Positions 21,716-32,099 of a stretch of 64,000 nucleotides of DNA are shown here, one piece after another. The notes under the pieces are model-generated. The model ran no database searches. It saw only the letters and a program-made list of their open reading frames with translations, and was not told the origin of the DNA. How positions within the stretch are numbered: the stretch's first letter is position 1; each line of letters starts with the position of its first letter. The DNA is from Porphyra umbilicalis (Eukaryota > Rhodophyta > Bangiophyceae > Bangiales > Bangiaceae). The position numbers and the translations under genes are program-made. Where the stretch lies: positions 186,001 to 250,000 of the forward strand of contig KV918833.1 of assembly GCA_002049455.2 (NCBI GenBank). Direction: 5' to 3'.

Positions 21716-22794
21716 TGACGAATGATATTTCCACTAGCCAATCATCGTCTCCCGCCCTCCGATCTCCGTTCTCAGCCCCTCGTTTGTCCCTCTTTGTCCG
21801 GAGTGCAATCTCGCAGACTGTTGTTTGTCGAGGAAATTTTGGCACAGAGCTGGGGTACGCTGATCTCCGAAAGCGGTTTCGACGATCGCTCCTCCTCACG
21901 AGCTGAATCAGGCATCCTTTGGCATCGCGCGACCGATAGGAACGCGGAAGTCCTCGAGTCTTGCAATTGGGCCGTGTCGCGCAGTCATGGAATGGCCCGA
22001 CTTGGCACAGCATGAGTGTGGCGAGCGCAATGCAGGCAGCGCAGGGCGCACAACGGCCAGCCAGCCGGATAGAAAACCGCGACAGTAGTGACATGTACAC
22101 TGTATAAGGAAGATCAACAGACAGTCGCGGGCACAAGCGGATACCAGACTCAACTTCTGAGTGTGACACGCAGTGCCCTTCTAAGAGCGTGCGGGCTGCC
22201 GTTCGTCTCCATGACGTGGGCAATGCGAACGTGGCGGAGAATGCGGGGAGGCTGGCTCCATCTCGTCTCCATGACGTGGGCAATGCAAAGGTGTCGGAGA
22301 ATGCGGAGAGGCTGACTTTTCTGGGCATCTTTTCGACCCGTCCGAGCTGCAGAGAGCTGCTTTTGGCAGCGCGGACTCTTTGCCTGCCCTTTTGGCCATG
22401 TGAGATCGACCAAATCAAGCGCTGAACGATTTGGAAAAAAGTTGACCACAAGTATGACTGCAGTCGATCATCGCCAGAAAACAATTTGTCCAGTAGTTCT
22501 GATCATGATTCAGCAATTCCGTGCTGGCTTCCACATGGAGATGTGCGTGGCGTCGAAGGACGTGCGTTCGTCGTGAACGAAGTCATCGCGTGTGTTCCTG
22601 CGTCCGCCGCCAGAGTGGCTGCCACGGATCCGGCGGTCCAAGTGGAATCCCCGCCGCCACTCCCTTGCGTTGGACGAGCCCTCTGTCGGACATGGCAACG
22701 CTGTTGGCGCTCTCTAGCGCCCCCGGCGCAACCGTCACCACTGGCACGCCGCTTACACGCGCGACGATGGGAGGTAGCGAGGCTGCCCCCGGCG
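21716..22794. other. Spacer between minisatellite and satellite array B
   Basis: AT-richer than its neighbours, no supported gene. Two tandem copies of a 60-bp unit (CGTCTCCATGACGTGGGCAA at 22204 and 22264). Confidence 0.55.
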
Positions 22795-25020
22795 TTCATT
22801 ACCACGCCGTGGGAGACGCAGGTGTGGCCGCCATCGGGGCGCCCGCGGCGGCGTCCCAAAAGGCGACCATCGGCTTGCGCTGCGTGTCGGCGCCGTGGCC
22901 GACAACGTTGTGCGTGTCGTTGGCTACCAGACGGACGGATACGCGGTCGCCGCCGTCGTCGTGAGCGCTGTGGAGAGCAGCGCAGCTTTCGCCACGGTCG
23001 CGGCAACCGCGTCGGCGAGGAACGTGTCGACACGGTCCGCGTGGCGGTCGCCGGCACACCTGCAACGACGCCGAGTGCTGTGACGCGGGCGCGGCAAGCT
23101 GCTGCGGCGGCGGGGGAGGGGGGGGGTTGCGGGCGCGAGGGGGGCGGACGCGGGACAGTGGCGTTGGCGTTGTCGGCGGCGGCGCCCGCGGTGGTAGTTG
23201 GATGCGAGGCCGCTTCCGCCGGGCGGCGGGGATGGGCTTGGCTGCGCGCCCGCGGGAAGCCCGTCGCAGCGGCGGCGCTGACCATCCCCGCGTGGCCGTC
23301 GGCGCGCGCTCCGGACGCGCCGGGCGCGTCAGCGGCGGCGGCGGCGGCGGCGGAGGCACCCGCGGAGGCACCCGCGGCAACCGCGGCGGGGGCGGTTGGG
23401 GCAATGGCGCCCCCGTCGCTGCCGGTCGGCAGCCACGCCGCCCCGGTCGGCGGGCCGACCAGTCGGCGGTCGGCGCCGACTGCGACGAGCCGCAGTCTCT
23501 CTCAGACGTGGATGAGGCGAGCTGAGCGCTCTTCCCGCGTGACCCGGCCCCCCGCCGGCGCGCGCGCCCTCGTAGCGGCGTGCGGCGCCCCCGACGACGG
23601 CCGCAGCGGCGGCAGCCGCGGCCGCGTCCGCGCCGACTATGGGTCCCCACCTTGGCGCATCTCTCCCGTGCGCGACGGCAAGTCCGAAGCGGACCGGGCG
23701 GCGCGCCTCGGCGCTCTCTCTTTGACGGTGGCGGGGGCGGCTTCGGCGTGCGCCTCGCCGCCGCAACGCTCGGCGTGGTAATTTGTCGGGCGTGGTCCGG
23801 GTGACCACGGCGACGACGTGGAATGTGACCAACGGCTGGCGCTCCTCGTCGGCGCCGACGTCGACGGCGTTCCTCTCGTGGTTGACAATGTCACCGACGC
23901 CGACGCCGTCGCCGTCGCTATCGTGCGGGCGTTGGAGGGCGGCGCTGTTGTCGCCGCCATCCGGGTGACCGCAACGGCAACGCTGAATGTGACCAACGGC
24001 TGGTGCTCCTCGTCGGCGCCGACGTCGACGGCGTTTCCCTCGCGGTTGACAATGTCACCGACACCGACGCCGTCGCCGTCGTTATCGTGAGAGCGTTGGA
24101 GGGCGGCGCAGTTGTCGCCGCCATCCGGGTGACCGCGGCGGCGACGCCGAATGTGACCAACGGCTGGCGCTCCTCGTCGGCGCCGTCGTCGACGGCGTTC
24201 CCCTTGTGGTTGACAATGTCACCGACGCCGACGCCGTCGCCGTCGTTATCGTGCGGGCGTTGGAGGGCGGCGCTGTTGTCGCCGCCATCCGGGTGACCGC
24301 GGCGGCGACAAGGACTGCGACCGACAGCTTGCAAACCCGTCGGCGCCGTCGTCGACGACGTTGCCGTCGTCGTTGGCATCGTGAGCGACACCGACGCGGT
24401 CGCCGCCGTCGTCATGCGCGCAGAAAAGGGCGGTGCAGTTGTCGCCACGGTCCCGGCGACCGCGGCGGCTTCGGTCAAGGCGACTGTCATGATGCGCTTC
24501 TCATCGTCGCCATGGCTGACGACGTTCCCCTCCTTATTTTTCCCCTTCTTGTTGATAATCTCGCTGATGACGCAACACCGAGGCCGACGCGGCCGTCGCC
24601 GGTGCTTCGAGCGTCGCGAAGGGAGATGCAGTTGTCGCTTCCGACGCCCCAAACACGGTGGCAAAGGGTCACAAGGCGACGGTTGTGTCGGTCGGCTCGT
24701 CGACGGAGGCGGCGGCTTTCACGTTGGGCGTGTTTTTGCCGCGCACGTGTTGCTCGTGGTTGCCGACGGAGCGGGGGTGGTCTTGGTCGGCTCTGGTGCC
24801 GTGCGCACCAAGTGCGTCGCGCCCGTCATCGTCATTACCTTTGCGGCGGGTGCCGTGGAGGACAAGGGGACCGACGTGTTGCGCTCTTCGTCGGTGGTAC
24901 GGACGCCCACATGTCGCTGGTGGTTGGAAACGGGGTGTGGGGCGACGCAGTCGTCGCTAATATGGTGCGCATCACGGTCGTCGCTGGCGTCCTTCACAGC
25001 CCGGGGGCCCGGTCGTGGCC
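22795..25020. repeat. 164-bp satellite array with diverged monomers (array B)
   Basis: Monomers recur at exactly 164 bp where clearest: GTGACCAACGGCTGG at 23825, 23989 and 24153. A stretch of 39 bases at 22815 matches 38 of the bases at 3116 in array A, so the two arrays share one monomer family. The plus strand again reads as a Val/Ala-rich peptide of about 55 residues per monomer with a frame change at each unit. About 23090-23780 is a GC-rich interruption without clear monomers; it has Arg/Gly-rich coding potential that I do not count as a gene. Toward 25000 the monomers fade. Confidence 0.8.
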
Positions 25021-25298
25021 CGCGCCCTCATCGTCATGTGGAACCGTTCACGCTTTATGACTGTAGGGCGTGGAGTGAGGAGATGATAGGGCGCACTGCT
25101 GTAAACGGAGTGCGGGTGGAAAACCCGACGTTCAGCCCGTAAATGAGGTCACAGCGCCAAGAATACAAAGCAAGACACACGCCTGCAACGAAATGAATGG
25201 AAACCGGGCTCCGCAGCAAGTCACACACCTCCACTTCTCAGGACCACACACTGTAAAACGGGCACCGTGCACGAAAAAGGCGGGGCGGGCGGCACCTA

Positions 25299-26540
25299 CT
25301 AGCGGCCGGCCGGCGACTTCTCCTTGCGCGACGGCGGGAGGCACGCGTGGTCCTCAAAGTCCCACGCCGTCTTGTACAAACACTCGCACCGGGGACAGGC
25401 CATGTAAAGGACCGCCCCCGCCGGCACGACCACCGTTTTGCGGGCAGGTGAACCGCTCATCCCTGGCGACACAGCGCCGCCGTTGTGGCTCGTCGCCACG
25501 CTGCCGTCACGGCTAGCACCACCGTCTTGGCGCAAGCCGCTTCCCCCCCCCAGACAACCAACCTCCTCGTCACCGCGCGCCACCGCCACATCCGTGCCGC
25601 TCGGGCCAGGCCGCGAGGTCGCCGGACCGCCACCGTCGTCCCGACGGCGCTTGCGACCGGCGCGTCGACCGGCATCAGGCGCACTTGAGGCAGCGCCACT
25701 GGCAACGGCGGGGGTAGAAGCAGCTGCCGCCCGTGCGCCATCTTCCTCCGCGACGTCGTTGTTCTTGTCAGCATGGTCCCTCGAATCGTTGTCCGAGGTG
25801 TCGTCGTCGCTCGAAACGTCCTCATCCGCGTCGATCCGCGCTTGCCGGAGCAGGCGCTCGAACTGGGCGTCGTCGTCTCCTGCGCGGTGCACCGCGGCCA
25901 TGGCGGCACGCAGACGAGGGACGAGGCGGGCGACGTCATCGAGGCGACCGCCATGGCGGAGCAGGTCAATGGCGCGGCGGTGGCGCTCGCCCGCCACGTG
26001 CATCAGCAGACTCGACGGCGCGTCGATATGGATGCCGCACGACGGGCACGACCAACGCACCGCAGGACTCCCCGCCGGCGCCGTGTTGGCGGCAGCAGCA
26101 AGCGTACGCAGATGGCGTTTGCCGGTCACGTGCTGCTCCCAGCTTAATATCCCCGTCAGTGTCATCCTGCAGACAGTGCACTCGCGCAAGTTCGAGGTTC
26201 CCGAGACGAACGGGGCGGGGCACCGGGGGGGGGCTGGGGGGGGGGGGCGGCCGCCATGGTGCCAATGGAGGAGGGGCGAAAAATGAGGGGAGAGGGGACG
26301 GCAACAGGGGACACAACTACGGGGCTGGCACGCCGAAAGAGGGCCAGGGCCATGCGCAACGAACTCGGTGTTGCACGGGGGCGCGCCGAGGTCGGTGGCA
26401 GGTGCTGACCAGCGACGAGAAGGTGCCAGCGCCAAGGCACCTGCCCAGGCTGCCGCCTGTAACCGCGGTCCGTGGGCACGCAGATTTGCTGAGGCCGGCG
26501 CAGACTCGGATGACCGGGGGTGCCTTGACGGTACAGTCAT
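25299..26540 (-). CDS. U1/matrin-type C2H2 zinc-finger protein
   Basis: A 413-residue frame from the first ATG (26540). Two fingers in tandem have the U1-like spacing C-x2-C-x12-H-x5-H: CTVCRMTLTGILSWEQHVTG (second His a few residues on) and CPSCGIHIDAPSSLLMHVAG (continuing ERH). Such fingers usually bind structured or double-stranded RNA, or act in splicing factors. A long Ala/Asp/Ser-rich acidic region follows, then a basic patch (GRRAGRKRRRDD) that could be a nuclear signal, and near the C-terminus a CPRCECLYKTAWDFEDHAC motif that looks like a C2HC finger. The first ~110 residues before the first finger are low complexity, so the true start may differ. Function is inferred from the fingers only. 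Confidence 0.65.
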   Translation of the reverse strand: MTVPSRHPRSSESAPASANLRAHGPRLQAAAWAGALALAPSRRWSAPATDLGAPPCNTEFVAHGPGPLSACQPRSCVPCCRPLSPHFSPLLHWHHGGRPPPPAPPRCPAPFVSGTSNLRECTVCRMTLTGILSWEQHVTGKRHLRTLAAAANTAPAGSPAVRWSCPSCGIHIDAPSSLLMHVAGERHRRAIDLLRHGGRLDDVARLVPRLRAAMAAVHRAGDDDAQFERLLRQARIDADEDVSSDDDTSDNDSRDHADKNNDVAEEDGARAAAASTPAVASGAASSAPDAGRRAGRKRRRDDGGGPATSRPGPSGTDVAVARGDEEVGCLGGGSGLRQDGGASRDGSVATSHNGGAVSPGMSGSPARKTVVVPAGAVLYMACPRCECLYKTAWDFEDHACLPPSRKEKSPAGR

Positions 26541-27198
26541 TTGAGGATAACTGCAATTTCATTTACTGCCGTCTCCCGTGGACCAATGACGAGGGAGCAG
26601 ATGGTCAATTGAATGAACCTTACCGAAAATTTCTGGTTAACCAGTCCAATCTGCGACCGTGCATCCGACATGCCTGCAGTGGGGTCTCCGAGAGGAACCA
26701 TTGCTCCCCGTCCTGCCCAACATGACGTCTTGTCGTGCGTTCCCTGGGCAGGAGAATGGCGACGGCGCAGCAGGGTGTCGTGGTCGGAGGGGCGACAAGC
26801 ACGGCCAGATGGCCGCTATGCTTGTTTTCTCCATCGAGCGCCCTCGTACGGGCCAGTGATGACCGCCTACCGCCAGTGAGCAAGCAGCCAGACTGCCCCG
26901 CCGGCTCCCGTGCACCGTTAATGGGATGACGTGCTGTGCTTGCTGGATTCGATACTTGCCCGCAATTTCCGACTGCTACGCGTATGTCGAAGGCAGTTGC
27001 CCCCAGCTGACCAATAGCGGAACAGAAAGTGCAACATGGCGTTTAATTGAACGAAGAATGAGACATTGAATTGGCACGGCTTCCCATCTTGATCTGTGCA
27101 TCCGACGGCATGTGAAGGAGGGTCTATTCCTCGCCGGAGCCCCGGCGCCCTCGGACGTCCCGCATTCTCGGTCATCTGGGCTGTGCTTGGCCACTTGA
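26541..27198. other. Intergenic region between divergent zinc-finger and F-box genes
   Basis: No supported gene. The two flanking genes point away from each other, so promoters of both should lie here. I see no clear TATA box. Confidence 0.5.
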
Positions 27199-28548
27199 AT
27201 GGACAGTCACTCCCTCATCCCCTCCCCCACCACCCCACTCACCGCTGCGGTGCGCTTGCCTTCCATGCCAACTACCCTGTCAGCGACTATTCTTCCCCGC
27301 CCGTGGGAGATGGTGAGCCGACCTGCCTCCCCCCCCCCCCACGGCCGGCACCCACACCCCTGCCAACGCTGTTGGGGACGCCTCGGCTGCGTACCGTGGC
27401 GCATGGCGCCTTTTGGCGTGCGCCGTGCGCGCCGACTGCCTTCCGCTGGTCGGCGGAACCGAGGTGGGCAGCCTCAGGCTGATACTTGCACGACGGCGGC
27501 AACGACTCGCATTGCTTCCCTCCCTGACGTTCCCAACGACGTCCTGCAGCTCGTGGCCAACCGTCTTTGCGCGTCTGACCTCCTCGCGCTTGCAGACGTG
27601 TCTACAAGCTGGCGAACGGCCTGCACCGTCGACGGCCTGTACGCCACTGCGGCGGCGGCGGTGTTGTCCAGCGCGGCGACGCCGACGGAGAGCAAAAAGT
27701 TCGGGCGCACGAGGTTGGGCCCCGGGAGTGGGATTCAGAGGGATGGCCTGTTGCTCGGAGAGCCTCTTGTCCCACAGGCTACTATGGCCTCACAGGGACG
27801 GCTCGTTCTGCTCTGCCTCCGCGTTGTCGCCAGCTTAAGCAAGTCGTACAAGGCGCTCGACCTGGCCGCCCCGGCGCCCTACGCCACCCTCGGCTGGGCC
27901 GACACCCTTTCACCATTTTCTCCACAGCAGCTGGCAAACCTCCTTGTATGCGTCCGTATGCGCAATGACGATGGCTTGTCGGCGTGGGAGGCGCGACAAG
28001 TGTGGGGCATCCGCCTCGACACCGGCTGGGTCGACGGTGCTGACGTCCACAGCGTCAACGTCTCGGGGAAGGACACGCCCGACGTCCTGTTCAACCTCCG
28101 GGCGGCCCTTCGAGTCGCGTTTCTCGATGTCGGTAACGTCCTTTCGAGTGCTGGCGTGGCGCAATGCGCGTCTATGAGAGCAGTGCTGGCCGGCCTCCGC
28201 CGTCGGTCGTGGCGGGTGCTCATCATGCGACGACTACTGCACAGCTACACAGGCAGTGATAACGTGGCAACTCCTGCGGGACCGTCGGGGCGCCGCCCGT
28301 ACCTCATCGAGTGGATGAGCGTTGCCATGGGCGTAGAGAACTCGCCAATTTTGCAGTTCCTCGACGGCGCTCCGACAGTCGACGAGGCGCACGTCGCCGC
28401 CCTAGTCTGCTTCCTTGTGGCCATTAACGACCAGGCGACCATGTTTTGGCCCAATGGTGGAACGTCGGGCCTGCATGCACTGGTCGCAGGTGGAGCGGCA
28501 CGTCGTCCGCTTTGCGGTCTATGTTTTTTCCGTCGGGGATACTCGTGA
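27199..28548 (+). CDS. F-box protein
   Basis: A 449-residue frame. At about residues 107-145 lies an F-box: LPDVPNDVLQLVANRLCASD followed by LLALADVSTSWR, the motif that binds Skp1 in SCF ubiquitin ligases. The rest of the protein is helical in composition and resembles no substrate-binding repeat I know (no WD40, LRR or Kelch). The first 100 residues are low complexity, so a later start is possible. Near 28480 the frame turns into unnatural sequence, while the next plus frame continues well to 28675 (VERHVVRFAVYVFSVGDTRD and on). A one-base shift or a small intron may place the real end there. Confidence 0.6.
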   Translation: MDSHSLIPSPTTPLTAAVRLPSMPTTLSATILPRPWEMVSRPASPPPHGRHPHPCQRCWGRLGCVPWRMAPFGVRRARRLPSAGRRNRGGQPQADTCTTAATTRIASLPDVPNDVLQLVANRLCASDLLALADVSTSWRTACTVDGLYATAAAAVLSSAATPTESKKFGRTRLGPGSGIQRDGLLLGEPLVPQATMASQGRLVLLCLRVVASLSKSYKALDLAAPAPYATLGWADTLSPFSPQQLANLLVCVRMRNDDGLSAWEARQVWGIRLDTGWVDGADVHSVNVSGKDTPDVLFNLRAALRVAFLDVGNVLSSAGVAQCASMRAVLAGLRRRSWRVLIMRRLLHSYTGSDNVATPAGPSGRRPYLIEWMSVAMGVENSPILQFLDGAPTVDEAHVAALVCFLVAINDQATMFWPNGGTSGLHALVAGGAARRPLCGLCFFRRGYS

Positions 28549-28675
28549 TGTGATTGTGGCGGAAGTGGCTGCTCACATGGCTTACCTGGATGTGGCCCGT
28601 GTGTGCACCTCCTTAGGGCGCCGCCGTGGTCCCATGCCAGTGCGCGGGCGCTGCGGAGCACCATTCTTATCCTGA

Positions 28676-29460
28676 TGCAACAGTTTTGCCCGTGGCGATA
28701 GAACCTTCACGCTGTTGTCGTTGCTGGCAGGGTGCGGCGAGAGAGGGCGCCCTCGGACGTCGGCCACGCACCGACGGCTAAGATTGACGTGGGCAGGGAG
28801 CACATAGGTGACAACGAGGGGGGCGAGCGTGTGGCGGGCGGGGTGGCATGCGTCGCGAGGTGCGTGCATTTGTGGTAAAAATAGGCGTGCACACAGGCGG
28901 GTCGCGCCAAGGTTCGCCCCGCGCCGAGAGGGACGACGCCTACGAATAGTGGCACCTCACCACCAGAACTTCACCCGTTGTGCCACCACCAGAACGTCAC
29001 CAGTCGGGCATGAGCTTCCAATACCCCTCGGCATTCGCACCGACTACGGCGGCAACCGACAGCTGCCTGCCCATCCCTCCCCGCCGCTGGAGGGGGTGGA
29101 CCGGTAAGGGGCAGGATCCCGCGCACGCTCGCCACCCTCCTTGGCGTGGGGACAGGCGCCCACGGGTGCATGCGGTGGCCACCCCCGCTCGTGGGCTGCG
29201 CCGTCTGCCTCCTGGCCGACGAATGACATCTCCCCGTCGCCGTCGGACCCCGTCAAGCGCCAGCGCGGCGCCCGCCGCGCCCGCCCACCAGAGCTCCGAC
29301 GCCTGCAGCGGCCGACGGAACGGCAGCGGCGAGGACGCCCTCGCGGACCCGCGCGTCCCCCATGCCGCGGTTGCCCGGCGCGCCGCCGCCGTCGACCAAC
29401 CGCAGCCGCTCCAGCTTTTCGGACGCGACAAGCGCGTCGGCCGACCACAGCCAGTTGCCC
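28676..29460. other. GC-rich stretch of unclear coding status
   Basis: Overlapping frames exist on both strands (plus 28980-29927, minus 28997-29478), but none has a motif, and their composition follows from GC content. I see no gene I can defend. Confidence 0.4.
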
Positions 29461-29469
29461 TCGGTCAAC

Positions 29470-29790
29470 GCGCTCCACTCGAGCGTGGCGTGGAGCGTCG
29501 CGCCACCGCCACAGGCCGCCGCCGTTGCCGCTGCAGCCGTACGACGCCGCCTCGCTCTAGCGTGGCGTGCAGCGTCGCGCCACCGCCACAGGCCGCCGCC
29601 GTTGCCGCTGCAGCCGTACGACGCCGCCTCGCTCGAGCGTGGCGTGGAGCGTCGCGCCACCGCCACAGGCCGCCGCCGTTGCCGCTGCAGCCGTGCGACG
29701 CCGCCCCGCTCGAGCGTGGCGTGGAGCGTCGCGCCACCGCCACAGGCCGCCGCCGTTGCCGCTGCAGCCGTACGACACCGCCCTCGCTGC
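29470..29790. repeat. 77-bp tandem repeat, about four copies
   Basis: CGCCACCGCCACAGG recurs at 29501, 29578, 29655 and 29732, exactly 77 bp apart, with few differences between units. Because 77 is not a multiple of three, the repeat is unlikely to be part of a conserved reading frame. Confidence 0.9.
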
Positions 29791-31478
29791 CGTCCGCCAA
29801 AGCCGCCGCTGTTGTTGCCTTCGTCCGCTGCCGTTCACAGCTGCAGTTGGCCAACGCTGCCGCTGTCCGCCGCTGCAGCTGCCGCCAACGCCTCCACTGC
29901 CGCCGCCGCCGTTGCCGTTGCCCCTGACGGCCGCAGACAGCCGTTCCTCATCTGAAACGCAGCCGCGGGACGATCTGTCCCACTGCCACATCCGTGGCGA
30001 CCGTGGCTATTCCTTTCCCACCCCCCTCGGCAGGGATGAGAGTGACGGCGCCGCCGGTGGCGTCGGACGCGTCGTCGCCAGCGCCAGCGCCTCCGCTTCT
30101 CGTTTTCGCGATGGGGGCACGGCCACGCCCGCCACCAGGACACGTCCCCCCCCCCCCCCCCCCCCCCACCACCAATTGATGCACCTCACGCAGAGCCTCG
30201 CAGCGCGTCCGGTGCCACATGCAGCGGGCGCGAGAACACGGTGCACAACCGCGGACGGTGGCTCCGAAGACGAGGAGACAGCTCAAGATGGCTTGAGGTT
30301 CAAGGGTAAAAGCCTTGCACAGCTTCCCCTCCAGCCTCGTGCTTCCTTGCACACGCCGATGCACACACGATGAGGTCACACGATCCCTCCAGGAATTTTA
30401 GCGGTCCACGAACGCCGACTGCTCATTGGCTGTCCGTTCCCGCAAATTGCTGACAGCACGTTTGCAACCGTCCCGCATGGAAAACGGAAGGGGGTCCATT
30501 TTTTGTGGAAGTGCCATAGGGTTGTGCATCACGCCTCTTTTTGGGTGGCGGGGTGGGCGATGCACGCCTAATCACGCCCTTCTGCACGCCCCCAAAATTG
30601 GCACGCCCCTCTTCACGCCCCTAATGTAGCCCCCATGTTTTGGCACTTACTTGATAAGCGATTCAAAGTACCTAATATTCTTGCAATTTGGATGGTTCAA
30701 AGGACCACAAAAATGCCAGAAAACATGAAGGAAACAGCTGCATGCGATACACTCTCTTGGCCTCTGCCACTCTGCGTCAAAGATGCTTTGCAGCATCACG
30801 GGACGTCGGCTCGCCTAGCCTCCACCGGCCGCCCCACCGCCCGCTGTCCCACCCATCTCACCGCGCACAAAGCCAGAGCAGATGGTCATCACATCATTCT
30901 CGGTCGTGGCCGCGGGGGCGTCCTCGTCGCCGGGACGACCAAAGTCCGGTCCAGGGACGCCGGCGCCAACCATGGCGCATCGGGCGACCTCCTCGTTCAG
31001 GAGGCGCGTAGCTCGCCGCCGGCACCCCTCCATCCCTGCCGTCGGCCTGGTCGTTGCCGGCGCGCGATGCGTTGCATTCAACGTCCTCATTGGCGCCCGT
31101 GTCAAGGAGCCCCTCTGCGTCCTCCCTGGCTGATGACAGCAGGTGTCCGTTGCTGTGCCATTCCGCACAGATGGCGTCCGCGCATCATGGCGTCGAGCAC
31201 CTTTTTCGTGGGCGCACGACGGGAGAAAGGTTCCCACTCCTCACAGCGTCGAGCACCTGGTTTGTGGACGCTCGGCGGAGCAGGAAGACACCGCGCCCTG
31301 AAAAAGTAACGAAGGTGGCACGGAACTGCACCGAAAAATATTCAGTGGACTGGCGCCCCAAGAGCGCATTTGAAATGATGTACTTTTTTTTATCAAGCAC
31401 GCCCCAATCACGCCCCTAAAATTCTGGGCGTGACACGCCCAAAACACGTGAAATTGCACACCCCAGTCGTGCAATTTA
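29791..31478. other. Mostly non-coding stretch with CACGCCC-rich repeats
   Basis: No supported gene. A 22-base C run lies at 30146-30167. CACGCCC motifs cluster at about 30555-30625 and again at about 31395-31445, where some are inverted, and similar AATCACGCCC motifs occur near 53580. Frames at 30635-31309 (plus) and 30815-31237 (minus) overlap each other and neither has a motif. Confidence 0.45.
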
Positions 31479-32028
31479 GGCCCAGTCTACACGGCGAGCG
31501 ACGTGAACGTGATTCGGCACCAATATGAACATAAGTCCGCCAAAAAACACGTGATGTGGCGCCGTCTTTCTTCACGGCACGCACGAACACACTGTGCCAG
31601 AAGTTTATGGTCAGATCTGGCAGATCGTATCGTGGTGACAACGACGCAGCGAGAGCTACGCGGCTGCACCGAGCAGGCGTCTCTCGAGAACTGACGGGTC
31701 TCCCATCTCTTGATCCGAGTGGTTCAGTCGTGAGGAGCCTTCTCGTCCAATCATTCCTGCGAAAGCTAAAAGACGCAACTGACACATTCCTTTCCAAACA
31801 CGTTCACGTGCGCGAGATATTAAAAAAATTCTCGCGCACGTGAACGTGTTCGGCTTGAATGCGCCGAATGAGCCTGTTTCGGCTCGTAAGTCTTTTGTGT
31901 GCGGGATCGCACGGTCGGCCGGATTGGGTCTAAAAGTATTAGCGTGATTGGGGTGTGATTGGAACGAAGCGCTCCCATTGGCTAGCACGTGTCTGAGCAC
32001 GCCGTACACGCGCCGTGTAGACTGGGCC
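31479..32028. mobile_element. PIF/Harbinger-like MITE
   Basis: About 550 bp bounded by 18-bp perfect terminal inverted repeats GGCCCAGTCTACACGGCG / CGCCGTGTAGACTGGGCC and flanked by TTA on both sides. A 3-bp TTA duplication and GGCC-type ends are usual for PIF/Harbinger and Tourist elements. It carries no transposase. A strong hairpin lies inside (31797-31850), and its right arm resembles the element's own left end, which suggests a nested or duplicated terminus. The flanks on both sides resemble the uninterrupted sequence near 53.75 kb. Confidence 0.7.
31797..31850. repeat. Perfect 21-bp hairpin with CACGTG in each arm
   Basis: Arms at 31797-31817 and 31830-31850 are exact reverse complements around a 12-base AT-rich loop. 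Each arm contains the palindrome CACGTG. It lies inside the MITE. Confidence 0.92.
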
Positions 32029-32031
32029 TTA

Positions 32032-32099
32032 GCACGCCCCGCGCAGTGCACCTCGTTGCTGGATCCACCACGAGCCCGATTCTGACTCAAATTGCTCGT
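32032..32099 (+). repeat. Dispersed repeat, copy 1
   Basis: About 68 bp nearly identical to the reverse complement of 53685-53752. GCGCAGTGCACCTCGTTGCT and the bases after it match with one difference in about 58. It starts directly at the right flank of the MITE. Confidence 0.85.

Noticed and set aside
22486-23781. 431-residue plus frame and 260/283-residue minus frames at the start of array B
   Set aside because: They cross satellite monomers in changing phase and contain only low-complexity Arg/Ala/Gly sequence.
30635-31309. 224-residue plus frame and 140-residue minus frame
   Set aside because: They overlap on opposite strands with no way to choose and no domain in either.
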